A DNA stretch of 64,000 bases from the NCBI RefSeq assembly GCF_010726085.1, contig NZ_AP022560.1:2542001-2606000 (forward strand). The letters are read 5' to 3'. The DNA is from Mycolicibacterium moriokaense (lineage in GTDB: Bacteria > Actinomycetota > Actinomycetes > Mycobacteriales > Mycobacteriaceae). A program made the translations under genes and the position numbers. This document shows, piece by piece, positions 50,042 through 58,531 of the stretch; positions within the stretch are counted from its first letter, which is position 1, and each line of letters begins with the position of its first letter. A model generated the notes under the pieces. It saw only the letters and a list, made by a program, of their open reading frames with translations. It was not told where the DNA came from and ran no database searches.

Positions 50042-50947
50042 CTAGCTGAATTGGATGGTCGGTACGCCGCATGAACCGAGATAGGAGCGGGTGCGCTTGG
50101 CGATCGGCAGGGGAGCGTCGACATCGCAGGGGTACATGTCCTGCTCGACGATCGCGAACACGTCGATACCGAGTCGCCCGATCTCGGCCAGTAGCGGCGG
50201 CATCTCCGGAATGCCAAGCGGCGGTTCGGTCATCGCGCCGAGCTTGACGGCCTCGCCGAACGGTAGATCCTCGGCCTCCACCTTCGCGCGTACCTCGGGG
50301 TCGACCTGCTTGAGGTGCAGGTATCCGATGCGCTCCGGTGCCCGGCGGATGATCGCGAGGTTGTCGCCGCCACAGTAGCTGATGTGGCCGGTGTCCAGGC
50401 ACAAGTTGACGAACTCGCCGTCGGTCCCGTCGAGGAACCGGTAGACGTTCTCCTCGGTATCGATGTGGCTGTCGGCGTGCGGGTGGTATTGCGCACGGAC
50501 GCCGTACTTCTCGAACATCGCCTTGCCGAGCTCGTTCATGCCCTCGGTCTTCTTGCGCCACTGTTCGGGGGTGAGGTTGCGGTCCTCGAGCACGGCTCCT
50601 GTCGCGGGGTCGCGCCACATCTCGGGGATGACGACGACGTGCTTGCCGCCGACTGCCGCGGTCAGCTTCGCGACGTCCTCGACCTGCGCCCACACGGCGT
50701 CCCATGAGGCGTCCTGGTGTAGGTGCTCGAACACCGTGCCCGCCGACAACTTCAGGTTGCGCGCATTCAGTTCGTCTGATAGCTGCTGGGGATCCGTCGG
50801 CAGGTATCCGTAGGGTCCGAGTTCGATCCACCGATAGCCGGACTCCGCGACCTCGTCGAGGAAGCGGGTGTAGGGGGTCTGCCCGGGATCGTCGGGGAAC
50901 CAGACGCCCCAGGAGTCAGGGGCAGAACCGACAAGAATTGTGCTCAC
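50042..50947 (-). CDS. iolE: Inosose dehydratase
   Basis: 301 aa from GTG 50947. The AP-endonuclease-2-type TIM barrel motifs are WIELGPYGYLP, QYHPHADSHIDT, CLDTGHISYCGGD and YLHLKQVDPEV, which supply the metal-binding Glu, His and Asp. It dehydrates scyllo-inosose to 3D-trihydroxycyclohexanedione. Sits between iolD and iolG, spaced 14 and 8 bases, so one transcript is likely. Confidence 0.92.
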   Translation of the reverse strand: MSTILVGSAPDSWGVWFPDDPGQTPYTRFLDEVAESGYRWIELGPYGYLPTDPQQLSDELNARNLKLSAGTVFEHLHQDASWDAVWAQVEDVAKLTAAVGGKHVVVIPEMWRDPATGAVLEDRNLTPEQWRKKTEGMNELGKAMFEKYGVRAQYHPHADSHIDTEENVYRFLDGTDGEFVNLCLDTGHISYCGGDNLAIIRRAPERIGYLHLKQVDPEVRAKVEAEDLPFGEAVKLGAMTEPPLGIPEMPPLLAEIGRLGIDVFAIVEQDMYPCDVDAPLPIAKRTRSYLGSCGVPTIQFS

Positions 50948-50961
50948 GGAGTTTTCGTCTC

Positions 50962-52911
50962 TCAGGAATCGGAGGGGCGGATCAGGGGGCGCTGAATCTT
51001 CTTCCAGTCCTGATAGGCCTGGTATGCCGACTGTGTGGATTCCAGCGTCGACACCTCTGACACCGGTACGTCCCACCATGACTCGCTGTCCGGAGCGCTG
51101 ACGAGCGGATCCGTTTCGACGTGGATCACGGTGGTGCGATCGCTGGCCTTGGCGACCTTGACGGCATGGGCGAAGTCCGAGGCGGTGGTGACCTTGATGA
51201 CATCCGCGCCGAGACTCGCCGCGTTGGCCGCGAGGTCGACCGGCAGCTTGTCGCCGTCGAGTCGACCGCTGTCGCTGCGGTAGCGGTACGCGGTCCCGAA
51301 ACGCTGAGATCCCAACGCCTCCGACAGCGAACCGATCGACGCGAAGCCATGGTTCTGCACCAGGACGACAATGAGCTTGACGCCCTCCTGCACGGCGGTC
51401 ACCAGTTCGGTGGCCATCATCAGGTAGGAGCCGTCGCCGACCAATACGAACACGTCGCGGCTTTCGTCGGCCATCCGTACCCCGAGACCGCCTGCGATCT
51501 CGTAGCCCATGCATGAGTAGCCGTACTCGACGTGGTAGCCCTTGGGATCCCTTGTCCGCCAAAGCTTGTGTAGGTCGCCGGGCATCGAACCGGCGGCGCA
51601 GACGACGACGTCGCGCGGTTCGCTCAATGTGTTCGCCAGGCCGATGACCTGGCTCTGGTTGAGCGGCGCCCCATCCTCGACCGCATAGGCGGCCGACACG
51701 GTGTCGTCCCACTCCTTGGCGAGCGCCGTGGTGCGACTGCGGTAGTCGTCAGAGACCCGGTAGTCGCCCAACGCTGTAGCCAGCGCCTCGATCGCCTCTC
51801 GGGCATCGGCCACCACGCTGACGCCGCCCTGCTTCACCGAATCCAGCGACGCCACATTGATGTTGACGAACCGCACGTCTGGGTTGTTGAACGCGGTGCG
51901 CGATGCCGACGTGAAATCGCTGTACCGCGTGCCGATTCCGATCACCGCGTCAGCCTCGGTGGCCAGTGCGTTGGCGGCCGTTGTACCCGTCGACCCGATG
52001 GCGCCGACGCACTGCGGGTGGTCGTAGGGCAGCGCGCCCTTGCCGGCCTGACTCATGCCGACGGGAATGCCGGTCTTCTCACACAGCGCGGCCAGTGCCT
52101 CGGTGGCGCCGGAGTAGACGACGCCGCCGCCGGCGACGATCAGCGGTTTTCGCGCCGTGCTGATGATCTCGGCCGCCCGTGCGATGACGGCCTTCTCGGG
52201 CAGCGGTCGCGCGACGTGCCAGGTGCGTTCGGCGAAAAGCGATTCCGGCCAGTCATGGGCTTCTGCCTGCACGTCCTGGGGGAGGGCGATCGTCGCTGCG
52301 CCGGTCTCGGCGGGATCGGTGAGCACCCGCATGGCGCCGAGCAGGGCGGCGGGCAATTGCTCGGGCCGCCACACCCGATCGAAGTAGCGGGACAGCGGTT
52401 TGAACGCGTCGTTGACCGTCACATCGCCGGACGACGGCAACTCCAACTCCTGCAGCACCGGTGCGCTCACGCGGGTGGCGAACGTGTCGGCGGGCAGCAG
52501 CAGCACCGGAAGGCGGTTGATCGTCGCGAGTGCGGCGCCCGTCAGCATATTCGTCGACCCGGGGCCGATGCTGGCGGTGACGGCCCACGTCTGCAACCGG
52601 TCCTTCTGCCGTGCGTACGCGACTGCGCTGTGCACCATCGCCTGTTCGTTGCGACCCAGCACGTACTTCAGTGCCGGCTCTCTGCCGGCCTCGACCGCCT
52701 CGACCTCGTCCTGAAGGAGGGCCTGGCCGAGGCCTGCGACGTTGCCGTGTCCGAAGATGCCGAAGGCGCCCGCGAAGAACCTGGTGCGCTCGCCGTCGCG
52801 TTCGACGTACTGGTTGGCGAGGAAGCGAATCGTCGCCTGCGCCACGGTCAGTCGGACGGTGCTCTCGGGGTCAGGTGTCTTCTCGGCGCGCTTGGGTGCG
52901 GTGGAGACCAC
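50962..52911 (-). CDS. iolD: 3D-(3,5/4)-trihydroxycyclohexane-1,2-dione hydrolase
   Basis: 649 aa, thiamine-diphosphate enzyme. N-terminal Pyr domain (GHGNVAGLGQALLQ with catalytic Glu in the following stretch), a central domain (~220-350) and the C-terminal PP domain with the Gly-Asp-Gly motif VLVGDGSYLMMATEL. It opens the ring to 5-deoxy-glucuronate. GTG 52911 begins three bases after the iolB stop. Confidence 0.93.
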   Translation of the reverse strand: MVSTAPKRAEKTPDPESTVRLTVAQATIRFLANQYVERDGERTRFFAGAFGIFGHGNVAGLGQALLQDEVEAVEAGREPALKYVLGRNEQAMVHSAVAYARQKDRLQTWAVTASIGPGSTNMLTGAALATINRLPVLLLPADTFATRVSAPVLQELELPSSGDVTVNDAFKPLSRYFDRVWRPEQLPAALLGAMRVLTDPAETGAATIALPQDVQAEAHDWPESLFAERTWHVARPLPEKAVIARAAEIISTARKPLIVAGGGVVYSGATEALAALCEKTGIPVGMSQAGKGALPYDHPQCVGAIGSTGTTAANALATEADAVIGIGTRYSDFTSASRTAFNNPDVRFVNINVASLDSVKQGGVSVVADAREAIEALATALGDYRVSDDYRSRTTALAKEWDDTVSAAYAVEDGAPLNQSQVIGLANTLSEPRDVVVCAAGSMPGDLHKLWRTRDPKGYHVEYGYSCMGYEIAGGLGVRMADESRDVFVLVGDGSYLMMATELVTAVQEGVKLIVVLVQNHGFASIGSLSEALGSQRFGTAYRYRSDSGRLDGDKLPVDLAANAASLGADVIKVTTASDFAHAVKVAKASDRTTVIHVETDPLVSAPDSESWWDVPVSEVSTLESTQSAYQAYQDWKKIQRPLIRPSDS

Positions 52912-52914
52912 GGG

Positions 52915-53781
52915 TCACGCTCCTGTTTGGTGCAGAGGGAGGCGGGGGTCGACGGGTTGGTCGGGCCAGGTGCTGCGGAGCCAGGCGTGCTCCGGGTCGT
53001 CGACGATCTTCCAGGCGCGTTCGGCGCCCGGTCCGGCCATGACGTTGAGGTAGTACATGTGATATCCCGGCGCCGCCACCGACGGGCCGTGATACCCGTG
53101 GGGCACCAGCACCACATCGCCGGTGCGCACCTCTTCGAGCACCTCGATCGGACGGTCCGGCGTCCCGTAGACACGGTGATATCCGAATCCGCGTGATCCG
53201 TCGGGACCGCCTGCGATCTCGAAGTAGTAGATCTCTTCGAGTTCGGTCTCGGTGGGCGTGGTCTCGTCGTGCTTGTGCGCGGGATAGCTCGACCAGTTGC
53301 CGCCGGGGGTGATGACTTCACATGCGATCAGCGAGTCGGCATCGAAAACGCCTGCGGTGCCGAAGTTGTGGACCTGCCGGCTGCAGTTGCCGGTGCCGCG
53401 CAGTTCGACGGGAACGTCGGCGGCGGCGACGCGGCGGTTGGGGAATGAGTTCTTGGCGCGGGCTCCGCAGATGGCGAAGCGGCCCTCGCCGCCGAGCACG
53501 TAGGTCCGGTCAAGGCCGATGTACACCATGTCGGACGGGCCGTCGAACACCGAGGCCCGTGGCGCCAGTTCGAATGTCTCACCGTCGCATTCGACGGTGC
53601 CGCCGCCGGCCAGTGGCAGAATCATCACCTCGATGCCATCGGTGCTGATCTCTACTCGCTGACCCTCGTCGAGTTCTATTACCTGCAGCGAGGATTCGCT
53701 CCACCCCGCGGATTCCGGCGTGATGTCGACTGTGTAGGGCGGGGTGGCGCTGCGGGCGGGAATGTAAAGCTTGCTGTGCAC
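52915..53781 (-). CDS. iolB: 5-deoxy-glucuronate isomerase
   Basis: 288 aa from GTG 53781 with AGGAAGG before it. Double cupin: the metal-binding stretch YPAHKHDETTP (His, His, Glu) and YYFEIAGG ... VPHGYHGPS are typical. It isomerises 5-deoxy-glucuronate to 2-deoxy-5-keto-gluconate, the substrate of iolC. Starts 2 bases beyond the previous gene's stop (53784). Confidence 0.93.
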   Translation of the reverse strand: MHSKLYIPARSATPPYTVDITPESAGWSESSLQVIELDEGQRVEISTDGIEVMILPLAGGGTVECDGETFELAPRASVFDGPSDMVYIGLDRTYVLGGEGRFAICGARAKNSFPNRRVAAADVPVELRGTGNCSRQVHNFGTAGVFDADSLIACEVITPGGNWSSYPAHKHDETTPTETELEEIYYFEIAGGPDGSRGFGYHRVYGTPDRPIEVLEEVRTGDVVLVPHGYHGPSVAAPGYHMYYLNVMAGPGAERAWKIVDDPEHAWLRSTWPDQPVDPRLPLHQTGA

Positions 53782-53783
53782 TT

Positions 53784-54728
53784 CTACCTTCCTCCTGTCG
53801 TTCCCCCGCGCTGCGCGCGGGTGGTGCCCCCAGTGCTTGCCCCGGCTCGCACCATCGACACTGCGGTGGCGACGGCGGAGGTGACGTCGTCGTCCTGCGG
53901 ATACAGCAGCGTGCGTCCGACGATGAGCCCGCGCACCGACGGCAGCGCGAGCGCCTTCTCCCAGCTCGCGAACGCCACGTCGGGATCGGTCGGATCGCCG
54001 CCCAACAGGAGCGTCGGCAACGTCGTCGCCTCCATCACGCGGTCCATCTCGTCGACCACCGGCAGCTTCAGCCAGGTGTACGCAGATGTCGAGCCGATGC
54101 CCTGGCTGATGTGGATCGACTTGATGACGGCGTCGGGTGACAGGTCGTTGCGGACCTTCCCGTCGACGCGGGACGACATGAACGGCTCGAGCATCGCGAT
54201 CAGGCCGTGCGCGGCCAGTTCGTCGACCGCGCGTGCGCACGCCGCCATGGTCGCGACGGTTCCCGCATCGTTGAGGTCGATGCGGCACAACATCTTTCCG
54301 CCGTTCATCTTCGCCGCCGCGGTGGACGCGGCCGTGGCGGCCGTCATCCGGTCATCGAGTTCGAACGACGCGCCCGCCAGCCCACCGCGATTGAACGACG
54401 AGAGGACCACCTTGTCGTCGAGGGCGCCTAGCAGCACGAGGTCGTCGAGAATGTCCGTGGTGGCGAGGACGCCGTCGACGCCGGGATCGGCGAGGGCGGC
54501 GCGCAACCGGTCGAGCAGGTCGGTCCTGCTGTTCATCGCGGTCGGACGTGAGCCGACGGCGAGTGCGCCGCGGGCGGGGTGGTCGGCGGCGACGATCATC
54601 AGGCGACCGTTGCCCCGGATGGTCGGCCGCGTGACGCGGTTCTGCCAAGCGCGGGCGATGGCGCCGGGATCGGTGGCGCGCAGTTCGGTGATGGCCGCAT
54701 AGTCGGTGCACAGTGGTGGCCTAGGCAT
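53784..54728 (-). CDS. Cgl0158-family (beta/alpha)8-barrel aldolase, iolJ-like
   Basis: 314 aa from ATG 54728, overlapping the iolC stop by 8 bases. Segments MIVAADHPARGALAVG, GVLATTDILDDL, KMLCRIDLNDAG and LLLGGDPTDPD fit the Cgl0158 barrel found in corynebacterial inositol clusters. It likely cleaves 2-deoxy-5-keto-gluconate-6-phosphate to dihydroxyacetone phosphate and malonate semialdehyde (role of IolJ), inferred from context. The C-terminal tail (STGGTTRAQRGGTTGGR) is encoded by a GC hairpin and is probably not part of the fold. Confidence 0.8.
   Translation of the reverse strand: MPRPPLCTDYAAITELRATDPGAIARAWQNRVTRPTIRGNGRLMIVAADHPARGALAVGSRPTAMNSRTDLLDRLRAALADPGVDGVLATTDILDDLVLLGALDDKVVLSSFNRGGLAGASFELDDRMTAATAASTAAAKMNGGKMLCRIDLNDAGTVATMAACARAVDELAAHGLIAMLEPFMSSRVDGKVRNDLSPDAVIKSIHISQGIGSTSAYTWLKLPVVDEMDRVMEATTLPTLLLGGDPTDPDVAFASWEKALALPSVRGLIVGRTLLYPQDDDVTSAVATAVSMVRAGASTGGTTRAQRGGTTGGR
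53805..53821. repeat. GC-rich hairpin in the 3' end of the aldolase gene
   Basis: CCCGCGC (53805-53811), loop TGC, GCGCGGG (53815-53821). The hairpin is flanked by C- and G-runs and lies in the last 15 codons. It gives the protein an odd Gly/Thr tail and might modulate downstream iolB expression. Confidence 0.55.
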
Positions 54729-55692
54729 TGGCGGCCTCCGCTGCGGTCCGTTCGGCGAGCTCGGCCACTTCGGCGGCGGTCGGCATCGCGGTCGAGCACT
54801 CCAGCCGGGACGCGACGATCGCGCCCGCGGCGTTGGCGTAGCGCAGCGTCTTCTCCAGCGACCAGCCGTGCAGCAGGCCGTGGCACAGGCTGCCGCCGAA
54901 CGCATCTCCGGCGCCGAGCCCGTTGACGACGTCGACCTGGTTCGGCGGAACCGTCACCGAACTCTGCTTGGTCTTGCCGAGGACACCACGGGGTCCCTGC
55001 TTGACGATGGCCAGCTCGACGCCGAGGTCCAGCAGTGCGTCGGCCGCCTTGTCCGGGTCGGATTCTCCGACGGCGATCTCACACTCCTCGCGGTTGCCGA
55101 CCGCGACGGTGACATGCGCCAGCGCGCGTCGCACCTGTTCGGTCGCCGCGGCGGGGGAGTCCCAGAACATCGGGCGGTAGTCGAGGTCGAGCACGGTCAA
55201 CGGCGCGCGGTCGCGGGCCTCCCAGGCAGCGAAATGTGCGCTGCGGCTTGGCTCTTCGGAGAGGCCGGTGACGGTCGACCAGTACAGCCGCGCGGACCGA
55301 ACGGCGTCGGCGTCGATATCGTCGGCGCTGATCTGAAGGTCGGGTGCGCTGGGACGTCGGTAGAAGTACAGCGGGAAGTCGTCGGGCGGGAAGATCTCGC
55401 AGAAGGTGACGGGAGTCGGGTACGTGTCGTTGGTGACCACGAAGCGGTTGTCGACGCCGAGCCGCGCGAGTTCGGCGCTGACGAACCTTCCGAACGGGTC
55501 GGCGCCCACGCCGGAGATCAGCGCCGAGCGATTGCCGAGCCGCGCCGACGCGACGGCGACATTCGCGGCACTGCCGCCGAGGAACTTGCCGAAGGTCTCC
55601 ACGTCCTCGAGCCCCACGCCGACCTGCAGGGGATAGACGTCGACACCGCAGCGCCCGATGGCGAGGACGTCATGTGGCTGTGTAGTCGTCAC
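54721..55692 (-). CDS. iolC: 5-dehydro-2-deoxygluconokinase
   Basis: 323 aa from GTG 55692, with GGAGAG upstream. PfkB/ribokinase fold: N-terminal FGKFLGGSAANVAVASARLG and the C-terminal VDVVNGLGAGDAFGGSLCHG with the catalytic Asp. It phosphorylates 2-deoxy-5-keto-gluconate. First gene of the minus-strand iol operon; its promoter region holds the duplicated operator module at 55753-55775. Confidence 0.93.
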   Translation of the reverse strand: MTTTQPHDVLAIGRCGVDVYPLQVGVGLEDVETFGKFLGGSAANVAVASARLGNRSALISGVGADPFGRFVSAELARLGVDNRFVVTNDTYPTPVTFCEIFPPDDFPLYFYRRPSAPDLQISADDIDADAVRSARLYWSTVTGLSEEPSRSAHFAAWEARDRAPLTVLDLDYRPMFWDSPAAATEQVRRALAHVTVAVGNREECEIAVGESDPDKAADALLDLGVELAIVKQGPRGVLGKTKQSSVTVPPNQVDVVNGLGAGDAFGGSLCHGLLHGWSLEKTLRYANAAGAIVASRLECSTAMPTAAEVAELAERTAAEAANA

Positions 55693-55752
55693 GGTCGGCT
55701 CTCCACGGGGTAGGGGCGGCTGACTATGACTGTGCCCGTCACCACTCAATCG

Positions 55753-55775
55753 TGTCAATAGTTTGTCCTGACATT
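55753..55775 (-). promoter_or_regulatory. Operator-plus--35 module of the iol operon promoter
   Basis: On the minus strand AATGTCAGGACAAAC (55775-55761) is followed by two bases and TTGACA (55758-55753). The core TGTCAGGACA is a TGTC-N2-GACA palindrome. The same module occurs once more, at 57422-57444, ahead of the transporter genes. It is the likely binding site of the GntR regulator encoded between the two. Confidence 0.75.
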
Positions 55776-55797
55776 CTATCTTTCGATCATGGAATGC

Positions 55798-55803
55798 TAG
55801 GAT
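55798..55803 (+). promoter_or_regulatory. Candidate -10 of the iol regulator gene
   Basis: TAGGAT fits TANNNT and lies 43 bases before the GTG start. A partial operator-like GTTTGTCTGG sits just downstream (55814-55823), which would allow autoregulation. Confidence 0.4.
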
Positions 55804-55845
55804 TCAGCTACTGTTTGTCTGGTCCATCCCGAGATCGGAGACGAC

Positions 55846-56577
55846 GTGCCCCTGGCAGTGGAGCTCGACAGGTCAAGCCCTGTTCCTCTCTACTATCAGC
55901 TCGCGCAGGCGATCGAGGCGGCGATACGCGATGGCGAACTCGCGCCTGGCGACCGCTTCGAGAACGAGCTGGCTTTGGCGAAGCGATTGACGCTGTCGCG
56001 GCCGACGACGAGGCGTGCGATTCAGGAACTCGTCGACAAGGGTCTGCTGGTCCGCAAGCGCGGTGTCGGGACGCAGGTCGTGCAGAGCCCGGTGCATCGA
56101 CGCGTCGAGCTGACAAGCCTTTTCGACGACCTCGCCCGCGCCGGGCAGGAGCCGACGACGCAGTTGCTGGACTACACGGTCGGGCGGCCCGACGAAGAGG
56201 TCGCGCGTGAGCTCGGCATCCCCCAGGACCGCGACGTGGTCTCCATTCACCGGCTGCGGTGTGCGAACGGCGAGCCGCTCGCGGTGATGATCAACCATCT
56301 GCCCGTCGAGATCGCGCCGGACGCGAGTGAGCTGGAAAACTCGGGCCTGTATCAGTCGTTGCGGTCACGCGGCGTGCATATTCGGCTGGCGCGGCAGCGA
56401 ATCGGAGCGCGTGGCGCGACGCGGTCGGAGGCGCGGCTGCTCGACGAGAAGGCCGGCGCGCCGCTGCTGACCATGACCCGCACCGCATTCGACGACTCCG
56501 GCAAAGCGGTCGAGTACGGCACGCATTGCTACCGCGCATCTCGCTATTACTTCGACACGACACTGGTCGACCGGTAA
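55846..56577 (+). CDS. iolR: GntR/UTRA transcriptional regulator of the inositol genes
   Basis: 243 aa from GTG 55846. Residues ~12-80 are a GntR winged helix (YYQLAQAIEAAIRDGELAPG, LALAKRLTLSRPTTRRAIQE). Residues ~95-240 form a UTRA ligand domain (HubC/NagR type). It sits between the divergent iol catabolic and transport/isomerase genes and should repress them until inositol or an intermediate binds. The name follows the equivalent corynebacterial regulator and is given by context. Confidence 0.85.
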   Translation: MPLAVELDRSSPVPLYYQLAQAIEAAIRDGELAPGDRFENELALAKRLTLSRPTTRRAIQELVDKGLLVRKRGVGTQVVQSPVHRRVELTSLFDDLARAGQEPTTQLLDYTVGRPDEEVARELGIPQDRDVVSIHRLRCANGEPLAVMINHLPVEIAPDASELENSGLYQSLRSRGVHIRLARQRIGARGATRSEARLLDEKAGAPLLTMTRTAFDDSGKAVEYGTHCYRASRYYFDTTLVDR

Positions 56578-56595
56578 CTGTTGCCCAGCTCGCGG

Positions 56596-57369
56596 CTAAG
56601 TGAACGCGGCTCGGAACGCTTCCAGCGCGGCGACGCTATCGCCCGATGCCCACGCCTCCATGCCGACGGTGCCGTTGAACCCGATGTCGCGCAGCGCCTT
56701 CGCGATGGCGGGGTAGTTGATCTCGCCGGTTCCTGGTTCGCATCGTCCCGGGACGTCGGCGACCTGTATCTCGCCGATGGCGTCGCCGCTGCGGCGGATC
56801 AGCTCGATGAGATTCCCCTCGCCGATCTGGGCGTGGTAGAGGTCGAGCATCATCTTGACGTTGGGATGTGCGACGCCTTCGACCAGTGCCAATGTGTCCT
56901 TCGCGCGGGCGAGCGGGACACCGGGGTGGTCGACGATCGTGTTGAGGTTCTCGACGCAGAACTGCACGCCGGCATCGGCCCCGAGCTCACCGAGGCGCTC
57001 CAAAGTGCGTAAGGCGGTCAGCCACATCTCACCCGTCGCGCGATGCCGCGGCCGCGGGGCGTTGCCGTCGATCAGCTCGGCGGTATGCAGATTCAACCGC
57101 GAAACCCCAAGTTTTTCAGCGGCTTTGATGGACAGCCCCGCGGTGCGCACCACCTCGTCGGCGCTCGCCGAATCGATCAGGTCGCCGTGCAGGTATCCCG
57201 TTATCGACGTGAACTTCGCACCAGTGGCCGCGAGCGCTGCCAGATCCTTGTCGTGCCAGCTCCAGATCTCGACGGCGAAGCCCATGTCATGGATGCGGCG
57301 CACGCGATCGACGATCGGTAGCTCGGTGAACACCATCTCGGCGCAGACCGCAAGCTCGAAGTCCGTCAT
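56596..57369 (-). CDS. TIM-barrel isomerase, hydroxypyruvate isomerase-like (IolI/IolH type)
   Basis: 257 aa, with GGAGG about 10 bases upstream of ATG 57369. Barrel motifs FCVENLNT, MMLDLYHAQIGEG, VADVPGRCEPGTGEI and the closing TVGMEAWASGD carry the expected metal-binding Glu, Asp and His. The family includes hydroxypyruvate isomerase and inosose isomerase (IolI). Position in the iol regulon favours an inosose- or sugar-isomerase role. Convergent with iolR and divergent from the transporter. Confidence 0.8.
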   Translation of the reverse strand: MTDFELAVCAEMVFTELPIVDRVRRIHDMGFAVEIWSWHDKDLAALAATGAKFTSITGYLHGDLIDSASADEVVRTAGLSIKAAEKLGVSRLNLHTAELIDGNAPRPRHRATGEMWLTALRTLERLGELGADAGVQFCVENLNTIVDHPGVPLARAKDTLALVEGVAHPNVKMMLDLYHAQIGEGNLIELIRRSGDAIGEIQVADVPGRCEPGTGEINYPAIAKALRDIGFNGTVGMEAWASGDSVAALEAFRAAFT

Positions 57370-57421
57370 GGCGGCATCGCCTCCTTCGCTGACGGCACCC
57401 TAACATTTGACATGCAGTCCT

Positions 57422-57467
57422 AATGTCAGGACAAAGTATTGACTTTCCGCTGTGAGCCGTATTACAT
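57422..57467 (+). promoter_or_regulatory. Operator and promoter of the sugar ABC transporter
   Basis: AATGTCAGGACAAAG (57422-57436) followed by TTGACT (57439-57444) and, after 17 bases, TTACAT (57462-57467). The operator-plus--35 part repeats the iolC promoter module with two mismatches in 23 bases. A second TTGACA lies upstream at 57407-57412. GTCCT...AGGAC (57417-57432) widens the palindrome. Confidence 0.72.
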
Positions 57468-57547
57468 CGACCATGAGGCGTGCTGCGCTGCACGTGGACG
57501 ACGAGCGTGAAGCTCCGGTGAGTGCTCGCGCGAAGAGCGGAGGAGAG

Positions 57548-58531
57548 ATGGGTTTCAGTCGGCTCGTGGCGGCCACCGGGGTGACGGTGCTCGTTCTGGG
57601 AATCGCGTCGTGTTCATCGACCGGCGGCAAGCCGCGGGAGAGCGGCGGGGGGATGGGCGGCGGCACCGTCGACACGCCCCGCGCGACGATCGCGATGATC
57701 ACCCACGAAGTGCCGGGTGACTCGTTTTGGGACCTGATTCGCAAGGGTGCGGAGACGGCGGCGCGGAAGGACAACATCGAGCTGCGCTACTCGAACGACC
57801 CCGAGGCGCCCAACCAGGCCAACCTCGTACAGACCGCGATCGACAGCGGTGTGGACGGCATCGCGCTGACACTCGCCAAGCCTGACGCGATGCGCGCCGC
57901 CGTCGAGGCCGCAGAGGCGAAGGGCATTCCCGTCGTCGCATTCAACGCCGGCGGCGACGCCTGGCAGCAGATGGGCGTCAAGGAGTTCTTCGGCCAGGAC
58001 GAGTTCATCGCCGGCCAGGCCGCCGGCGACCGGCTCAAGCAGGACGGCGCCAAGAAGGTGCTGTGCATCATCCAGGAACAGGGACACGTTGGCCTCGAAT
58101 CCCGTTGTGCCGGAGTGAAGAGCACCTTCCCCGCGACCGAGAACCTCAACGTCAACGGCAAGGACATGCCGTCGGTCGAGTCGACGATCACCGCGAAGCT
58201 GCAGCAGGACCGAAGCATCGACTACGTCACGCTGGGCGCGCCGTTCGCCCTGACCGCGGTGCAATCGGCGAAGAACGCGGGCAGCAGCGCCAGGATCGGG
58301 ACGTTCGACACCAACGCCGCGCTCGTGGACGCGATCAAATCCGGCGATGTGCAATGGGCCGTCGACCAGCAGCCGTTCCTGCAGGGCTACCTGTCGATCG
58401 ACTCGCTGTGGCTGTACCTCAACAACGGCAACGTGATCGGTGGCGGTAAAGAGACGTTGACGGGGCCCGCGTTCATCGACAAGTCGAACATCGATGCGGT
58501 GGCTGAGTATGCGAAGGGCGGGACACGCTGA
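57548..58531 (+). CDS. Sugar ABC transporter substrate-binding lipoprotein
   Basis: 327 aa from ATG 57548, with CGGAGG close upstream. A lipobox (LVLGIASC, Cys ~22) marks a lipoprotein. The mature part is a periplasmic-binding protein type 1 fold (RbsB/XylF-like): TIAMITHEVPGDSFWDLIRKG, GVDGIALTLAKPDAM, GIPVVAFNAGG. By context it binds myo-inositol or a related polyol outside the membrane. Overlaps the permease start (TGATG). Confidence 0.88.
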   Translation: MGFSRLVAATGVTVLVLGIASCSSTGGKPRESGGGMGGGTVDTPRATIAMITHEVPGDSFWDLIRKGAETAARKDNIELRYSNDPEAPNQANLVQTAIDSGVDGIALTLAKPDAMRAAVEAAEAKGIPVVAFNAGGDAWQQMGVKEFFGQDEFIAGQAAGDRLKQDGAKKVLCIIQEQGHVGLESRCAGVKSTFPATENLNVNGKDMPSVESTITAKLQQDRSIDYVTLGAPFALTAVQSAKNAGSSARIGTFDTNAALVDAIKSGDVQWAVDQQPFLQGYLSIDSLWLYLNNGNVIGGGKETLTGPAFIDKSNIDAVAEYAKGGTR

